A model generated the notes under the pieces. It made no database searches, was not told the origin of the DNA, and saw only the letters and a list, made by a program, of their open reading frames with translations. This document shows positions 44,380 through 58,237 of a DNA stretch of 64,000 nucleotides, in pieces (position 1 is the stretch's first letter; the number at the start of each line of letters is the position of its first letter). The position numbers were made by a program, and so were the translations under genes. This DNA is from CAWDMN01 sp963803155 (GTDB lineage Bacteria > Acidobacteriota > Terriglobia > Versatilivoradales > Versatilivoraceae), in the NCBI GenBank assembly GCA_963803155.1, contig CAWDMN010000041.1, forward strand, positions 39,320 through 103,319. Direction: 5' to 3'.

Positions 44380-45093
44380 TCACGGATATTGGCGCTCACC
44401 AAAAATTGCCGTTCCGATTCGGACCATGCTAGCACCCTCTTCAATTGCTACTTCGAAATCATGACTCATCCCCATGGAAAGCTCTTCCACACGGAGATTC
44501 GGCAGGTTCTTTCTTTTAAAATCATCCGCCATGTTTCGCAGCTGCCGGAAGAAGGGGCGAACCTCTTCGGGATCCTCCAAAAATGGAGGGATCGTCATGA
44601 ACCCTCGAATGGAGAGTCCAGGATACTGAGAAGCCTGATCTGCCAGCAGGAAAACTTCTTCTTTGGAAACGCCTGATTTGGCCAGCTCATGACCCAAATT
44701 GACTTGGAGCAATACCGGCACGATTTTGCCCGCGGCTTCACCCGCGGCACTTATTTTGCGGGCCAAATCAAGACTATCCACGGATTGAATCCAGTCAAAG
44801 CCGGAAACGGCTTTATTGACTTTGTTCTTTTGCAGCGTACCGATCAGGTGATATTCAAATTCGAAGCCGTCCAAGTGGGGCTTCTTCTCCAAGGCTTCCT
44901 GAACCCGATTTTCCCCCAGCCATCGCACTCCACATTCCAACGCGAACTTGATCCGCTCCGCCTCAATAGTCTTGGAGACGGCAATCAGCTTGATCGCCTC
45001 CGGATTTCTTCCGGAACGCCTGGCTGCCTGATCTATGCGAGTATATATTTGCTCCAGGTTGTTTTTAATCCGGTCTCGATAATCTTCTTTCAT
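44380..45093 (-). CDS. yggS: YggS-family pyridoxal-phosphate homeostasis protein
   Basis: A 237-residue single-domain TIM-barrel PLP-binding protein. The PLP lysine is K41 in LIAVSKTIE; other signatures are WLGENRVQEALEKK, FEYHLIGTLQKNKVNKA, GFMTIPPFLEDPEEVRPFF and ELSMGMSHDFEVAIEEGA, ending VRIGTAIFGERQYP. It binds and buffers PLP rather than acting as an enzyme. It sits in the conserved yggS-yggU neighbourhood; yggT and proC are not between them here. Confidence 0.94.
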   Translation of the reverse strand: MKEDYRDRIKNNLEQIYTRIDQAARRSGRNPEAIKLIAVSKTIEAERIKFALECGVRWLGENRVQEALEKKPHLDGFEFEYHLIGTLQKNKVNKAVSGFDWIQSVDSLDLARKISAAGEAAGKIVPVLLQVNLGHELAKSGVSKEEVFLLADQASQYPGLSIRGFMTIPPFLEDPEEVRPFFRQLRNMADDFKRKNLPNLRVEELSMGMSHDFEVAIEEGASMVRIGTAIFGERQYP

Positions 45094-45308
45094 ACTGGGC
45101 TGAAAAAGAATCCATCTTTAGAATTCCGAGCATCCGACCTCTTCAAAGAGAGAATGACATTTTAATGATAATATCGCTCGGAAACAATGAAATGCTGCGA
45201 GATGTAAATACTCGAAACCTTCAGGTATCAAAGAAGCAGCAGATGCACCGCTTTTCCGAAGCCAAGGAATGGCGAAGCAGGAAACATGGAACAGAGGGGA
45301 CATCCCAT

Positions 45309-46427
45309 CTATTTTTTCCCGAAATAGACGACCAGAAATAACGCGGCGATCAGGAACAACACCAAAAGAGCAATCTTCCAGGCACTGTAAGGACGCTCTC
45401 CCTGAACTTCCCCAGTCCGGGCATTGACCATGACTTGGTACACTTTTTGGCTGAAGCGATAAGCGGTCAACCAGACCGGCAACAAGAGATGCTTGAAGGT
45501 AATCGCGGAATAAGCCGTATCGATCCGGTCGATGGACTGCTCATCTCCGCCAATATCCCGGCGGACATCCTCACGAATCGGCCCGGCCATGATTTGCTGC
45601 GCTTCCGCAAATCCTTCTTCAAGGGAAACTTGATAGTGCTGAGCCTTGTATCCCGCCAAAAATGCCGAATCATACGGCTTAAGAGATTTAAGGTCCCAGG
45701 GCTCGAGGGCCGCCAGCCGGGGCCGGGGAAGCGCCCGACTGGCGGCAATCAATACATCATCAAACCAACGGGAAACCGCGCCAGTGGCTGGATACCAACG
45801 TGTGTGACGCACCTGGCGGGTCTTTTCCACCGTTCTGCCATTGGAATCAGTCTCCGTATAACTTTCAGTTTCATAGTAATATTCCCCACGTCGTCCGCTA
45901 TAATGGCTGACCGTATACGCATCATAAGTCCAAAAGGGGAGGTAAACACCCCGCAGCTTTTCCGGCCTTGCCACCTGCTTCAGGGCCTTCGGCGCAAACC
46001 AGCGGCTTGCCAACCAGTTTTTCACGCAGGCTGAAGCTTTTTCCTGTGCCAAGGCAAAAGGGAGCAGGGCTTCAGGCGCAATCACCGGATCAGCCGACTC
46101 CGGCTGATTGACAAAGCGGGCGCCACAAAAGGAACATTCCCCCGTTACCTCGGGAGGAGTGAAGGTCACCTGTGCCCCACAGCTGGAACATTGGATCTGT
46201 TGGGCATTCTCGGCCAGCACTTGCAGCCGATCCGACTTAGCAGCCAGATATTCCTCATATGCATTCTCGCGGATCTCAGCGGCACTGGCCGGAATCTGCT
46301 CTTGGCGGTGACAATAGGGACATTCCAAACAGCCATCCTTCGGCTCAAACAGCAAATCAGCGGAACAGGAGGGGCAGCGGTAGCATTGAATTTGATCGTT
46401 TTTTTTATCTTTTAGCGATTCGCTCAT
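45309..46427 (-). CDS. zinc-ribbon protein with C-terminal membrane anchor
   Basis: A 372-residue protein. Two C4 zinc ribbons lie at the N-terminus: CYRCPSCSAD ... CLECPYCHRQ (about 15-43) and CSSCGAQVTF ... CSFCGARF (about 80-105). A large unrecognised domain follows with LRGVYLPFWTYDAYTVSHYS and a FDDVLIAASRALP segment, and the end has YRFSQKVYQVMVNARTGEVQ, a region where the chain nears the membrane, then one helix (IALLVLFLIAALFLVVYF). The start was set at ATG 46427 because the longer frame begins with TTG. Similar zinc-ribbon membrane proteins are common and uncharacterised. Confidence 0.8.
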   Translation of the reverse strand: MSESLKDKKNDQIQCYRCPSCSADLLFEPKDGCLECPYCHRQEQIPASAAEIRENAYEEYLAAKSDRLQVLAENAQQIQCSSCGAQVTFTPPEVTGECSFCGARFVNQPESADPVIAPEALLPFALAQEKASACVKNWLASRWFAPKALKQVARPEKLRGVYLPFWTYDAYTVSHYSGRRGEYYYETESYTETDSNGRTVEKTRQVRHTRWYPATGAVSRWFDDVLIAASRALPRPRLAALEPWDLKSLKPYDSAFLAGYKAQHYQVSLEEGFAEAQQIMAGPIREDVRRDIGGDEQSIDRIDTAYSAITFKHLLLPVWLTAYRFSQKVYQVMVNARTGEVQGERPYSAWKIALLVLFLIAALFLVVYFGKK

Positions 46428-47226
46428 AGGGAAGAGTCCATCCAAAATTTAAAAGCTCATCCTTGGAATTGGATGAAATAGTGCCTGTCTGTCCTGTGAT
46501 TGTCAAGGGCACCAAAAAAATTGGGGGGCAGGTGTTATGGAAGGGGGAGCGAATTCTCTCCACTGGAACGCCCTCCGGCAGTGAGTCAATTATCGAGGGC
46601 CGGGTCGTATTGAAAGACGATGGCTTTGCGCACTTGCCGACCGAATCTCGAAAATGCAAAAATCGCGAAAAGACGGTAGTTCCATATGAGTCAAATTCTG
46701 CATTGAAAAGAGCTGAAAATATTTTGGCTCCTTGAAGATCCTGATCGTGAAGCCGTTTCCATTAATCGTGCGGGTTCCCAACTCGGAAGTTCTACATGAA
46801 CTAAATGAAATCAAAAAGAACCGTTGATGCGGCTTTAACGAAACTCTCCTTGCCTCAGTGGCTGTTTGGCTCTTTTATCTTTTGGTCTGGATCGGCCAGG
46901 TGGGGGAAATGGCAAATCGTGATCTCCTCGTCAAGGCTTGTCGGATTATCGGGGGAAGGATTCAACGCATACATCTGCTTACCATAAAAAATGTACACGA
47001 TATTGTGTGCTTGGCTTTGGCAGATCTAAAAAGGGCAGGAAAAGCCGAGGAATTCAATATTGGGGAGGGATTGCGATAAGCACTCCTCCCGCATGGTCAC
47101 AATCAGATTTCCTCCTCAGCCCAGCTGATTGAAGACTCGCCAGCGCTTCGGATAAAACGCGGGAGGGCTGCCATCCGTGTCAAATCTGATGCAACCCTCC
47201 ACAAGTTCATAACAGAGTGGAAATCC
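46428..47226 (+). other. gap with at most weak small open frames
   Basis: Two overlapping rightward frames could code: 46463-46735 (90 residues from a TTG) and 46909-47079 (56 residues beginning MANRDLLVKACRIIGGRIQ). Neither has a recognised family and their ribosome sites are doubtful. No RNA gene or repeat was noticed. Confidence 0.3.
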
Positions 47227-47745
47227 CTATTGCGGAGCCACAATCACATAATCACGTCCCCGGTAGAGACGAACTCCATCAGACCCTTTTACGATATTGA
47301 CCGGCTTGGGCGTCTTCAGAGCTGTGTCTCGTGTGGTCTTCAGGGAGAGAATTTTGGCGCCGCTCAAATCAAAGACATTTAGCATTCCCTCTTTGGTAAG
47401 ACCGATTACCCAACTGCCTATTCCCAGCGGCTTCCCCCCGACTACGATGGCAGAATCCGTGATCAGAAATCCCTCGCATTTAGCGCGGATGTCTGAGGCA
47501 TATCCTGAGGTGTCCACCAAAGCGGTCACGACATACCTCTTTGTACCAAATCGCACCGCCGCGGCGTTCCGCATCTGGGTTGCCGCACTTTGTCCTTCAA
47601 AATAGAAACCAATCGGAACTACCTTGGGCAATTCATTTTCATTGAGGACAACGGCTTCATTTGCCGCTAATAACAGCAGGGGGAAAAGCATTACCAAGAA
47701 GAGTGTAATCACAAGGGTAAACCCAAGTTTCCCAGACGTCGACAT
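47227..47745 (-). CDS. secreted or membrane-anchored protein of unknown function
   Basis: A 172-residue protein with an N-terminal signal or anchor (residues 9-28, LVITLFLVMLFPLLLLAA) and a beta-rich exported domain with GFYFEGQSAATQMRNAAAVR and WVIGLTKEGMLNVFDLSG. An AAAGGAGG ribosome site lies directly before the ATG. I do not recognise the family. It is the last leftward gene before the rRNA operon terminator. Confidence 0.75.
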   Translation of the reverse strand: MSTSGKLGFTLVITLFLVMLFPLLLLAANEAVVLNENELPKVVPIGFYFEGQSAATQMRNAAAVRFGTKRYVVTALVDTSGYASDIRAKCEGFLITDSAIVVGGKPLGIGSWVIGLTKEGMLNVFDLSGAKILSLKTTRDTALKTPKPVNIVKGSDGVRLYRGRDYVIVAPQ

Positions 47746-47978
47746 ATGGCCTCCTTTTTGGAATGTTCTTTGATAGTATACTCTAGAATCTCTTCTAAAA
47801 AAAATCCCTTTGATTCCGGTTTCAGGTCACGGCCATTTCCTTGGCGAGATTATTGCCAATTTTCCTCTACTGGGGGAACGCGCGGGCAAGGGCGATGGGC
47901 GCAGAGATAGATCGGGTCATATGGGTCTGATGGGGAGGCTTGGGGGGGGGGCCTGCGATATAGGGCAGGTCCAGAAAC

Positions 47979-48015
47979 AAAAAAGCCTCATGAGTGCAAA
48001 GGCTCATGAGGCTTT
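47979..48015 (-). terminator. intrinsic terminator of the rRNA operon
   Basis: Read on the minus strand, AAAGCCTCATGAG (48015-48003) pairs perfectly with CTCATGAGGCTTT across an eight-base loop, and a T-run follows. It begins nine bases after the 3' end of 5S RNA. Confidence 0.9.
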
Positions 48016-48023
48016 GTAATAAA

Positions 48024-48141
48024 TCCTGGCGACGGCCTACTCTCCCACGCAGTGGCCCGCGCAGTACCATCGGGGCTGAGGGGCTTAACGGCCGTGTTCG
48101 GGATGGGAACGGGTGTGACCCCCTCGCTACAATCACCAGGA
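48024..48141 (-). rRNA. rrf: 5S ribosomal RNA
   Basis: On the minus strand it starts TCCTGGTGATTGTAGCGAGG and includes CCCATCCCGAACACGG and GATGGTACTGCGCGGG, ending GGGAGAGTAGGCCGTCGCCA. The two ends pair in helix I. Length is about 118. Confidence 0.95.
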
Positions 48142-48160
48142 GGCGTCACGAAGTGACGCG

Positions 48161-48332
48161 AAGCAGTGCCCAGTGGTGAGTGATCAGTGGTCAGAGACCA
48201 GATCACCCTCCACTTTTGCACTCTCTATAATCAATTGAAAGTGGGAACTCAAGTCTGCTTAGGCAGCACGCCCTTGATGAATCCCAATAATCATTTCTGA
48301 TCACTGATCACTCACCACTGGCCACTGCTTTT
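48161..48332. repeat. inverted short-motif repeat in the 23S-5S spacer
   Basis: AAGCAGTGCCCAGTGGTGAG and following bases (48161-48194) face their near-exact complement (48298-48332), with about two mismatches in 34. The unit is the degenerate TCAGTGATCAGTGG motif also seen at 26.6, 51.3 and 60.1 kb. The RNA would form a long stem between 23S and 5S. Confidence 0.75.
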
Positions 48333-48340
48333 TTATAAAT

Positions 48341-51284
<2,944 letters not shown>

Positions 51285-51299
51285 ATTAATCTTTTATGT

Positions 51300-51450
51300 G
51301 TCCAGTGATCAGTGGTCAGTGATCAGATTGCCAACCTGCGCTTTCTGACCCCTTCCCCCTAACCCCTGTCCACTGGTTCTTGCTATTTTGGCGAACTTGA
51401 GTTTACTTCCCACTTCAATTGTCAAAGAACTCTTCAGGTTCGAGGTTCGA
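51300..51450. repeat. short degenerate tandem motifs upstream of 23S
   Basis: GTGATCAGTGGTCAGTGATC at about 51304 and a triple GAGGTTCGAGGTTCGAGG at about 51438 lie in the tRNA-Ala to 23S spacer. They belong to the same type of low-complexity repeat as elsewhere in the window. Confidence 0.5.
51419..51430 (-). promoter_or_regulatory. boxA-like antitermination site in the 23S leader
   Basis: On the minus strand GTTCTTTGACAA resembles the boxA consensus (TGCTCTTTAACA). It recurs as GATCTTTGACA in the 16S leader at 53771-53782. boxA sites recruit NusB/S10 to make rRNA transcription resistant to Rho. Confidence 0.55.
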
Positions 51451-51628
51451 GGTTCGAGGTGTCTGTTTTGCCCACCCCTTCCCTTTCCCCCTTTCACCCC
51501 TCACTACCTTGTCGTAGTGATCGTTTCAATCCTCCGCCTTCTGCGCAGGACTCAAATCATCACTACCGCTTTAGCTTTCAGCTCTCAGCCATCAGCTTTT
51601 GTTTTCCCGTCTCCCCTCTCCCCTCTAC

Positions 51629-51704
51629 TGGTGGAGCTGATCGGGTTCGAACCGACGACCCCCTGGTTGCAAACCAGGTGCTCTCCCAGCTGAGCTACAG
51701 CCCC
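51629..51704 (-). tRNA. tRNA-Ala (TGC)
   Basis: A 76-base cloverleaf on the minus strand: acceptor GGGGCTG pairs with CAGCTCC, the anticodon loop is TTTGCAA, the T arm has GGTTCGAACC, and CCA is encoded. Located between tRNA-Ile and 23S as in many rRNA operons. Confidence 0.96.
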
Positions 51705-51895
51705 GTTTTGTTCAGGATGAAGGACGAGGGATGAAGGATGAATCCGAGGACTGTTCCTCTGCTTAATTCCTTAACCCAACCCTTCAGCTTATCCATGAAA
51801 GTTCGCCCGCGGAATGTGCCCCCTGGATGAAGCCTGCCGCCGAAGTCTTCCGGATGACCCTTCTTTCCTTCATCCTTCCGCCTTCATCCCTTCCA

Positions 51896-51972
<77 letters not shown>

Positions 51973-51974
51973 CC

Positions 51975-52082
51975 GTCAGGTGTCGGGTGTCTGGTGCCAG
52001 GTGTCAGAACTTCTTTCTAGGTACCCGGCGCCTCTTGTGCCATCGCTTTTGCCGACACCTGACACCGAACACCTGGTACCTC
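51975..52082. repeat. inverted short-motif repeat in the 16S-tRNA spacer
   Basis: CAGGTGTCGGGTGTCTGG next to tRNA-Ile faces CACCTGACACCGAACACC about 75 bases on. The unit is a degenerate CAGGTGTC. It would fold into a stem between tRNA-Ile and 16S. Confidence 0.6.
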
Positions 52083-52170
52083 TTCCTTGACAGTGTAAGA
52101 CAAGCCTTTTCTCAGGTCTTCACCCTCCCTGAAGGAGCTCAAGCTCCTCGCGGAACTTAAACCCCGTTCT

Positions 52171-53695
<1,525 letters not shown>

Positions 53696-53770
53696 AATCC
53701 TTACTTTGAATTACTTCTCAGGTCAGGCTTCTAACCTAAAAAAAATGACTGGCTCGTCTTACACTTCACT

Positions 53771-53782
53771 TGTCAAAGATCC
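53771..53782 (-). promoter_or_regulatory. boxA-like antitermination site in the 16S leader
   Basis: GGATCTTTGACA on the minus strand, downstream of the promoter and about 75 bases before 16S, resembles boxA. A second copy is in the 23S leader. Confidence 0.55.
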
Positions 53783-53800
53783 TTCAGTCAAAACCCTAAA

Positions 53801-53829
53801 ATCATACGCCAACCGGCGTCTGATGTCAA
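53801..53829 (-). promoter_or_regulatory. rRNA operon promoter (sigma70-type)
   Basis: On the minus strand TTGACA (53829-53824) is followed after 17 bases by TATGAT (53806-53801): a consensus -35 and near-consensus -10. The 20 bases upstream are rich in A/T (CAAATAAAAAAGAGG), like an UP element. The transcript would start near 53794, about 100 bases before 16S. Confidence 0.85.
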
Positions 53830-53996
53830 CCCCTCTTTTTTATTTGAAGGGTGGTTTCAACTGCAAAAGCCCCGAAAATATACGGGAAACACTACTAACC
53901 TGTCAATAAAAAACGCATAAAAAAACAAAAATCATTTAGAATCTTGCCACAACTGACGCGCATTCCTTTCCAATCAGCTCCCCCAGCCTCCAAAGG

Positions 53997-56336
53997 TCAA
54001 TTCTTCCACTTCAAACAATGAAACAAATTGCTGAAGTTGTCAGTCCATAGACGGTCTAATTGCGATTTCGGGGGAGGCAATTGCCCTGCTTTTTCGAGCA
54101 TGGGGTCCTTTAAGAGCCCTAGATCCCGTGAGAGCAGAAACCAGTCGCTACGCCAATTGATCCCCTCTTTTCTGGCCATCACCAACGTTGCCGCGAGGTG
54201 GTATTCTTCAGCCAAAGCCCAGATCACTGGCTGGAGGTCAAGGTATCGATTGGAAACATGAATGGCAATAATGCCGCGCGAGTTGAGGTGGTAGAGGTAA
54301 ACCGCCAGCGCCTCCCGAGTTAACAAATGGACTGGGATGGAATCACTGCTAAAAGCATCGATGGCAAGAATATCCAGCTGTTGCGGGGAATTTTGTTCCA
54401 TTTCTCGTTCCATCGAAATGCGCGCATCCCCCAAGACAATCTCCTTCCGCGCGCCGGAATCGCGCAAATAGGTAAATGTCGGCTGCAGAGAACTGGAGAG
54501 GAACACAACGTCGGGATTAATTTCATAAATTCGGAGAACGTCAACACTAGATGTGAAACCGGCGATAGTGCCGACTCCCAATCCAAGCATTCCCACGCGG
54601 AGTCCGCCTGCAAAATCATTCGCCAGCCTTTCTCGGCGTTGTTTCTGGAATGCCAATCCTAATCCGCTGGTGGCATTGTAATATGTAGTCAGCAGCCCCC
54701 GTCTATCGGGGGCCTGATATTGCAGCCCATGGGTGATCCGTCCGTGACGCAGGCGCAGCAAGTGCTCTACAGGATCATTGGCATTTTCCTCCAGAACCAT
54801 CAAGACTCCATAAAAATTTCTGATCGCTACTTTTGCATAGTCCATCGAGGAGTGTATTTGATCCATCAAAAGGCCCGCCAAAATGAGCAAAGAGACAATC
54901 ATACAACGGATATTCAGCCAGCTATAATTCCCGCCACGCCCCATTTTCTTCAGCCAACCCAACCCCCACAAAACTAGGAGGAAGAGTACCAACATCCCGG
55001 CGGGCCAAGTGGTGGGTATCTTCCACAAGGTCCTGAAAGGCGCATCGTCAAAATCCTCATGAAAAACCGCCAGTGCTACCCAGCCCGACAAAAGCAAAAT
55101 TAAGAATGCAGGCCAGCACATTCGAAGATAGACCCAGGAGCTTCGATCCAAACAATAGACCAAGACAGCCGTAAAAGAAACCATCCATACACCCAGATGA
55201 AGTTCCCAATATCCCGGAAAAAGGCGTGGAGCCATCAAACTCACAAACAGACCGCCGCAGGCCCCTCCCATGGCTACCCACAAATAAAAAAGTGTCAGAT
55301 GGCGCGTGCCGGGTTTTCGCCGCACTAATTCTCCATGGCATACCATAGAGGCAAAGAAAAGCATCAGTGAGTAGAAAAGAATTTGCCAAAAGACGTGAAT
55401 TTCTATTCCCGCGCGCAATGCAAATACCACAAGCCAAACCGAGATGAGCAGGCCAAACATGAACGGATTGCGCCGGTACCATCTTTCATTGTCGAAGCAG
55501 ATGATGAGACTAACCAAATATATTGAAAGGGGCAGGACCCATAAAAAGGGAATGACTGCGATTTCCTGGCAGATCTGGTTTGTAACCGACAAGAGCAAGA
55601 CTGAAGCACAGGCAGCCAGTCCCAACCAAGCAAAGCGGCGCCCTGTGGAAGGACTTCCTTCAGACATTTCGCCAGGTTCATGCAAACAGCCCGCCGGAAC
55701 TGAATCTTTCAACTCTTCAAAGCGGTGAGATGCCTGAAAAGCTTTTCGGCAACAATAAGAGCAAAGCAGTGCAAAGAGAAAAAATCCAACACTCCAGATT
55801 CGAGCCTGCAGACTCAACGAGAGGAATGGCTCGACGGCCACAGGGTAGGTGATTAATGCCAACATGGAAGCAAAGTTGGAGAGTGCATATAACCTATACG
55901 GAGATCGGCCTGGAAAGCAGCGGCCGAACCAATGCTGGACCAGCGGGCTGGTTGAGGCAAGCATCAAATATGGCAGGCCAATACCGGCACTCAATAAAGC
56001 TAGAATCTTGGCAGTCGGCATTTCATCAAGCATGGGCCACCAACTGGTGGAAGGCAGCAAAGGCCTCCCCCAAAGGATCGCCAAAAAAAAGATCGAGGAA
56101 CAGGTGAGCAGCAATAGAATTGGATGAAACCACCGTCGCATCCGGGGGGGGCCGCAGCGGGCAAGCCAATGCCCGTATGCATATCCAAGGACAAGAACAA
56201 GTTGGAAGAACAGCATACAGGTGGTCCAGACCGCTGGTGTTCCGCCAAACCAAGGGAGAAGGAATTTGCCAAGCAGAGGCTGAATCTGAAACAGCAGATA
56301 GGCAGAGAGGAAAATGGTCACGGCAAATGGGAACAT
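53997..56336 (-). CDS. polytopic membrane protein with C-terminal spermidine-synthase-like domain
   Basis: A 779-residue protein. The N-terminal 530 residues form about 14 membrane helices (start MFPFAVTIFLSAYLLFQIQP, with LLGKFLLPWFGGTPAVWTT as family signature). The C-terminal 230 residues resemble a spermidine synthase methyl/aminopropyl-transferase fold: RVGMLGLGVGTIAGF, RIYEINPDVV and IDAFSSDSIPVHLLTREALA. This fusion is a widespread family, often annotated as fused MFS/spermidine synthase, whose real reaction is unknown. The start ATG at 56336 has GGGAGA upstream; the open frame runs 47 residues further without membrane or family character. Confidence 0.85.
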   Translation of the reverse strand: MFPFAVTIFLSAYLLFQIQPLLGKFLLPWFGGTPAVWTTCMLFFQLVLVLGYAYGHWLARCGPPRMRRWFHPILLLLTCSSIFFLAILWGRPLLPSTSWWPMLDEMPTAKILALLSAGIGLPYLMLASTSPLVQHWFGRCFPGRSPYRLYALSNFASMLALITYPVAVEPFLSLSLQARIWSVGFFLFALLCSYCCRKAFQASHRFEELKDSVPAGCLHEPGEMSEGSPSTGRRFAWLGLAACASVLLLSVTNQICQEIAVIPFLWVLPLSIYLVSLIICFDNERWYRRNPFMFGLLISVWLVVFALRAGIEIHVFWQILFYSLMLFFASMVCHGELVRRKPGTRHLTLFYLWVAMGGACGGLFVSLMAPRLFPGYWELHLGVWMVSFTAVLVYCLDRSSWVYLRMCWPAFLILLLSGWVALAVFHEDFDDAPFRTLWKIPTTWPAGMLVLFLLVLWGLGWLKKMGRGGNYSWLNIRCMIVSLLILAGLLMDQIHSSMDYAKVAIRNFYGVLMVLEENANDPVEHLLRLRHGRITHGLQYQAPDRRGLLTTYYNATSGLGLAFQKQRRERLANDFAGGLRVGMLGLGVGTIAGFTSSVDVLRIYEINPDVVFLSSSLQPTFTYLRDSGARKEIVLGDARISMEREMEQNSPQQLDILAIDAFSSDSIPVHLLTREALAVYLYHLNSRGIIAIHVSNRYLDLQPVIWALAEEYHLAATLVMARKEGINWRSDWFLLSRDLGLLKDPMLEKAGQLPPPKSQLDRLWTDNFSNLFHCLKWKN

Positions 56337-56522
56337 GGATGAGATGTCTCCCGCGGTAGAATTTTTTGGAGAATGAAGAATACCAATGGACGTGCAATGA
56401 GCTTTCCCACAATGACCTTTGGCGATCAGTGACCATCTTTCCTGCGCGGAGCAGAGTCTATTGAGGTTCTGCCGCACCGAGCCAATCGCAGCCTGGGCTT
56501 AGTAGTGTTCTTCGATCGGAAT

Positions 56523-56711
56523 TCACTCATGGACCGGAGCCCAATCAATCTCGAGAACATCGACCCGGCCATTGGCGAAAATCAAATCCGCGTGTTCCTT
56601 CTCGATGATTATCATCCGATAGACTCTCCTCAACTGAAGAGCTTCAAAGTGGATTGGATCTAAAGCGGGCAACTGCCAGGTTCTGCCCCAATCCCGCATG
56701 TCACAATTCAT
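56523..56711 (-). CDS. 62-residue protein coupled to the M23 peptidase gene
   Basis: The ATG at 56711 overlaps the TGA of the peptidase gene (ATGA), so translation is probably coupled. The peptide begins MNCDMRDWGRTWQLPALDPI and ends LIFANGRVDVLEIDWAPVHE, with no signal or helix. I do not recognise a family. The overlap, steady amino-acid character and position argue for a real gene. A partner or regulator of the peptidase is a guess. Confidence 0.65.
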   Translation of the reverse strand: MNCDMRDWGRTWQLPALDPIHFEALQLRRVYRMIIIEKEHADLIFANGRVDVLEIDWAPVHE

Positions 56712-58093
56712 TTCATCCTGTCCCGCAAATGGACCTGAATCCAATGGGAATCCCACCATTCCGTGGGATTCACTGGCACACCTTGCAAAAAGAGGCCAAA
56801 GTGGAGGTGATCTCCTCCCGCCAGACCGGTTGCCCCGCTTCGTCCCAGAATATCTTTCTTTTTGACGCTCTGCCCCTCCGTGACGTTGAGAGAACTCATA
56901 TGCCCATACAATGAGAGAAGACCGCAACCATGGTCCAAGATCACGGAGTTGCCGTAAATTCCGAAGTAGCGAGCGAGGACGACCATCCCATCATTGGCTG
57001 CCTCAATCGGCACCTGCTGAGTCACGGAAAGGTCAAACCCGACATGATCCTGTTGATCGACTTCTTCGCCCCGATAAAGATATCGCCGATGATCACAGAA
57101 GTTCGCTTCCACTTTGGAATTACTCAGCTGGATAAAAGGCTCCTGCCAAAGGAAGCGGGGAGGAGACTTTTTTGCCAATTCAGCAACCATCCGATGATTC
57201 TGGACTCTCAATTGACGGTTAATTTCCACAAATTTCTTGATCAATTCTCCCTGCGGAGATATTTCCGGCGTGTGAGAGAGAATCTCGGGCACAACTTTTT
57301 GGAGGAAGGGGTCCTCCAATTTCATATCGCGAGAGCGGAATTTTTTCGGGAATAGCTTATACCAGAATGTGACGATGGCCTCATTCCCAGCTCCGTCGCG
57401 AGCTATCAACTTAATCGGGGCATCGAGCGGCAAATTATATGCAAACGCAAAGGGGGCGATGCGAAGATTGGCGTCTGACAAATTAGCTGGAAAACCGGGG
57501 AAAAAATGTGGACCGACCTGAACTCCGGATATTTCCGCATCCGAGCTAACCCGATAAAGTATAAATTCAGCGCCCCCTAAATTGATGTAGTGTTGACGGG
57601 AGATAACCTCTAAACGAGGGGGCAGGAGTTTAATCTGAAATTCCTGCTCAAGTGTTCCCCGATTTCCCGCGAACCATCCGCGTAGGGAATGATCATGCGC
57701 TTCCGCTAGCAATGTAAAGGAGGAATCTTGAGGGGGGATTCGTTTGCTCAACAAGGATCCAATATCCCATGTCCGAGTTTCTTTGGATACCGGTTTCCAA
57801 AAGAACCAACCCTTGGAGGGAAATGATTCATCCACAATTGGAACCAGACCACTTTTCAATTTTATTCTGATGGAGATATTCTTCAATCCCATCCCGGACT
57901 CTTCGGCAATCAACTTCAAATCAGGATTTCGGCTCAAATACTTCCCACTTTGATTCAGCCGCAATACTGGCGCATTGCTCTCCAGCCACCTCCAAGAAAG
58001 CGTTGCAACAAAATAAAGACCCGAGAAAACCAGCAATATCAGGAAGACAATTGCCTTGAATCCGATGGCCTTTCCATGGCTCTTCGTGCCCAT
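56708..58093 (-). CDS. membrane-anchored M23-family peptidoglycan endopeptidase
   Basis: A 461-residue protein: an N-terminal membrane anchor (about 11-30), a 290-residue periplasmic region of beta-rich character, and a LytM/M23 domain at the end. The zinc ligands are visible: the HxxxD part as DHVGFDLS (about 355) and HLHFGLFLQG (about 435). The turn LYGHMSSLNVTEGQ is also typical. It should cut peptide cross-links in the cell wall. The long pre-domain probably positions or restrains the catalytic domain. AAAGGAGAGGG lies directly upstream of the ATG. It is translationally coupled to a 62-residue gene. Confidence 0.9.
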   Translation of the reverse strand: MGTKSHGKAIGFKAIVFLILLVFSGLYFVATLSWRWLESNAPVLRLNQSGKYLSRNPDLKLIAEESGMGLKNISIRIKLKSGLVPIVDESFPSKGWFFWKPVSKETRTWDIGSLLSKRIPPQDSSFTLLAEAHDHSLRGWFAGNRGTLEQEFQIKLLPPRLEVISRQHYINLGGAEFILYRVSSDAEISGVQVGPHFFPGFPANLSDANLRIAPFAFAYNLPLDAPIKLIARDGAGNEAIVTFWYKLFPKKFRSRDMKLEDPFLQKVVPEILSHTPEISPQGELIKKFVEINRQLRVQNHRMVAELAKKSPPRFLWQEPFIQLSNSKVEANFCDHRRYLYRGEEVDQQDHVGFDLSVTQQVPIEAANDGMVVLARYFGIYGNSVILDHGCGLLSLYGHMSSLNVTEGQSVKKKDILGRSGATGLAGGDHLHFGLFLQGVPVNPTEWWDSHWIQVHLRDRMK

Positions 58094-58106
58094 TTCCCTC
58101 TCCTTT

Positions 58107-58237
58107 GAGAATAGCGTGGATGGAGGCGGGGTGCCCGCCTGATTTTGCTGCCAAGCGTGCTCAGACGTGAGGGCAGACCGTCTCCATCATCCCATTTTCA
58201 TTGTAGTGTTAAGCCAGCCGTGCTGGCATCGTCGGCT
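58107..58237 (+). repeat. family B intergenic repeat
   Basis: GAGAATAGCGTGGATGGAGG...GTCTCCATCATCCCATTTTC matches 42133-42268 along most of its length, including the second palindrome GCCAGCCGTGCTGGC. It fills part of the 396-base gap 58094-58489, which also must hold the PfkB-gene promoter. Confidence 0.8.

Noticed and set aside
46463..46735. 90-residue frame with some protein-like character
   Set aside because: It starts at a TTG without a ribosome site, and the reverse strand is open as well; kept only as a remark in the gap entry.
47941..47951. Run of ten or more G after the rRNA terminator as a G-quadruplex
   Set aside because: A single homopolymer run without spaced G-tracts is not enough, and homopolymer length is prone to sequence error.
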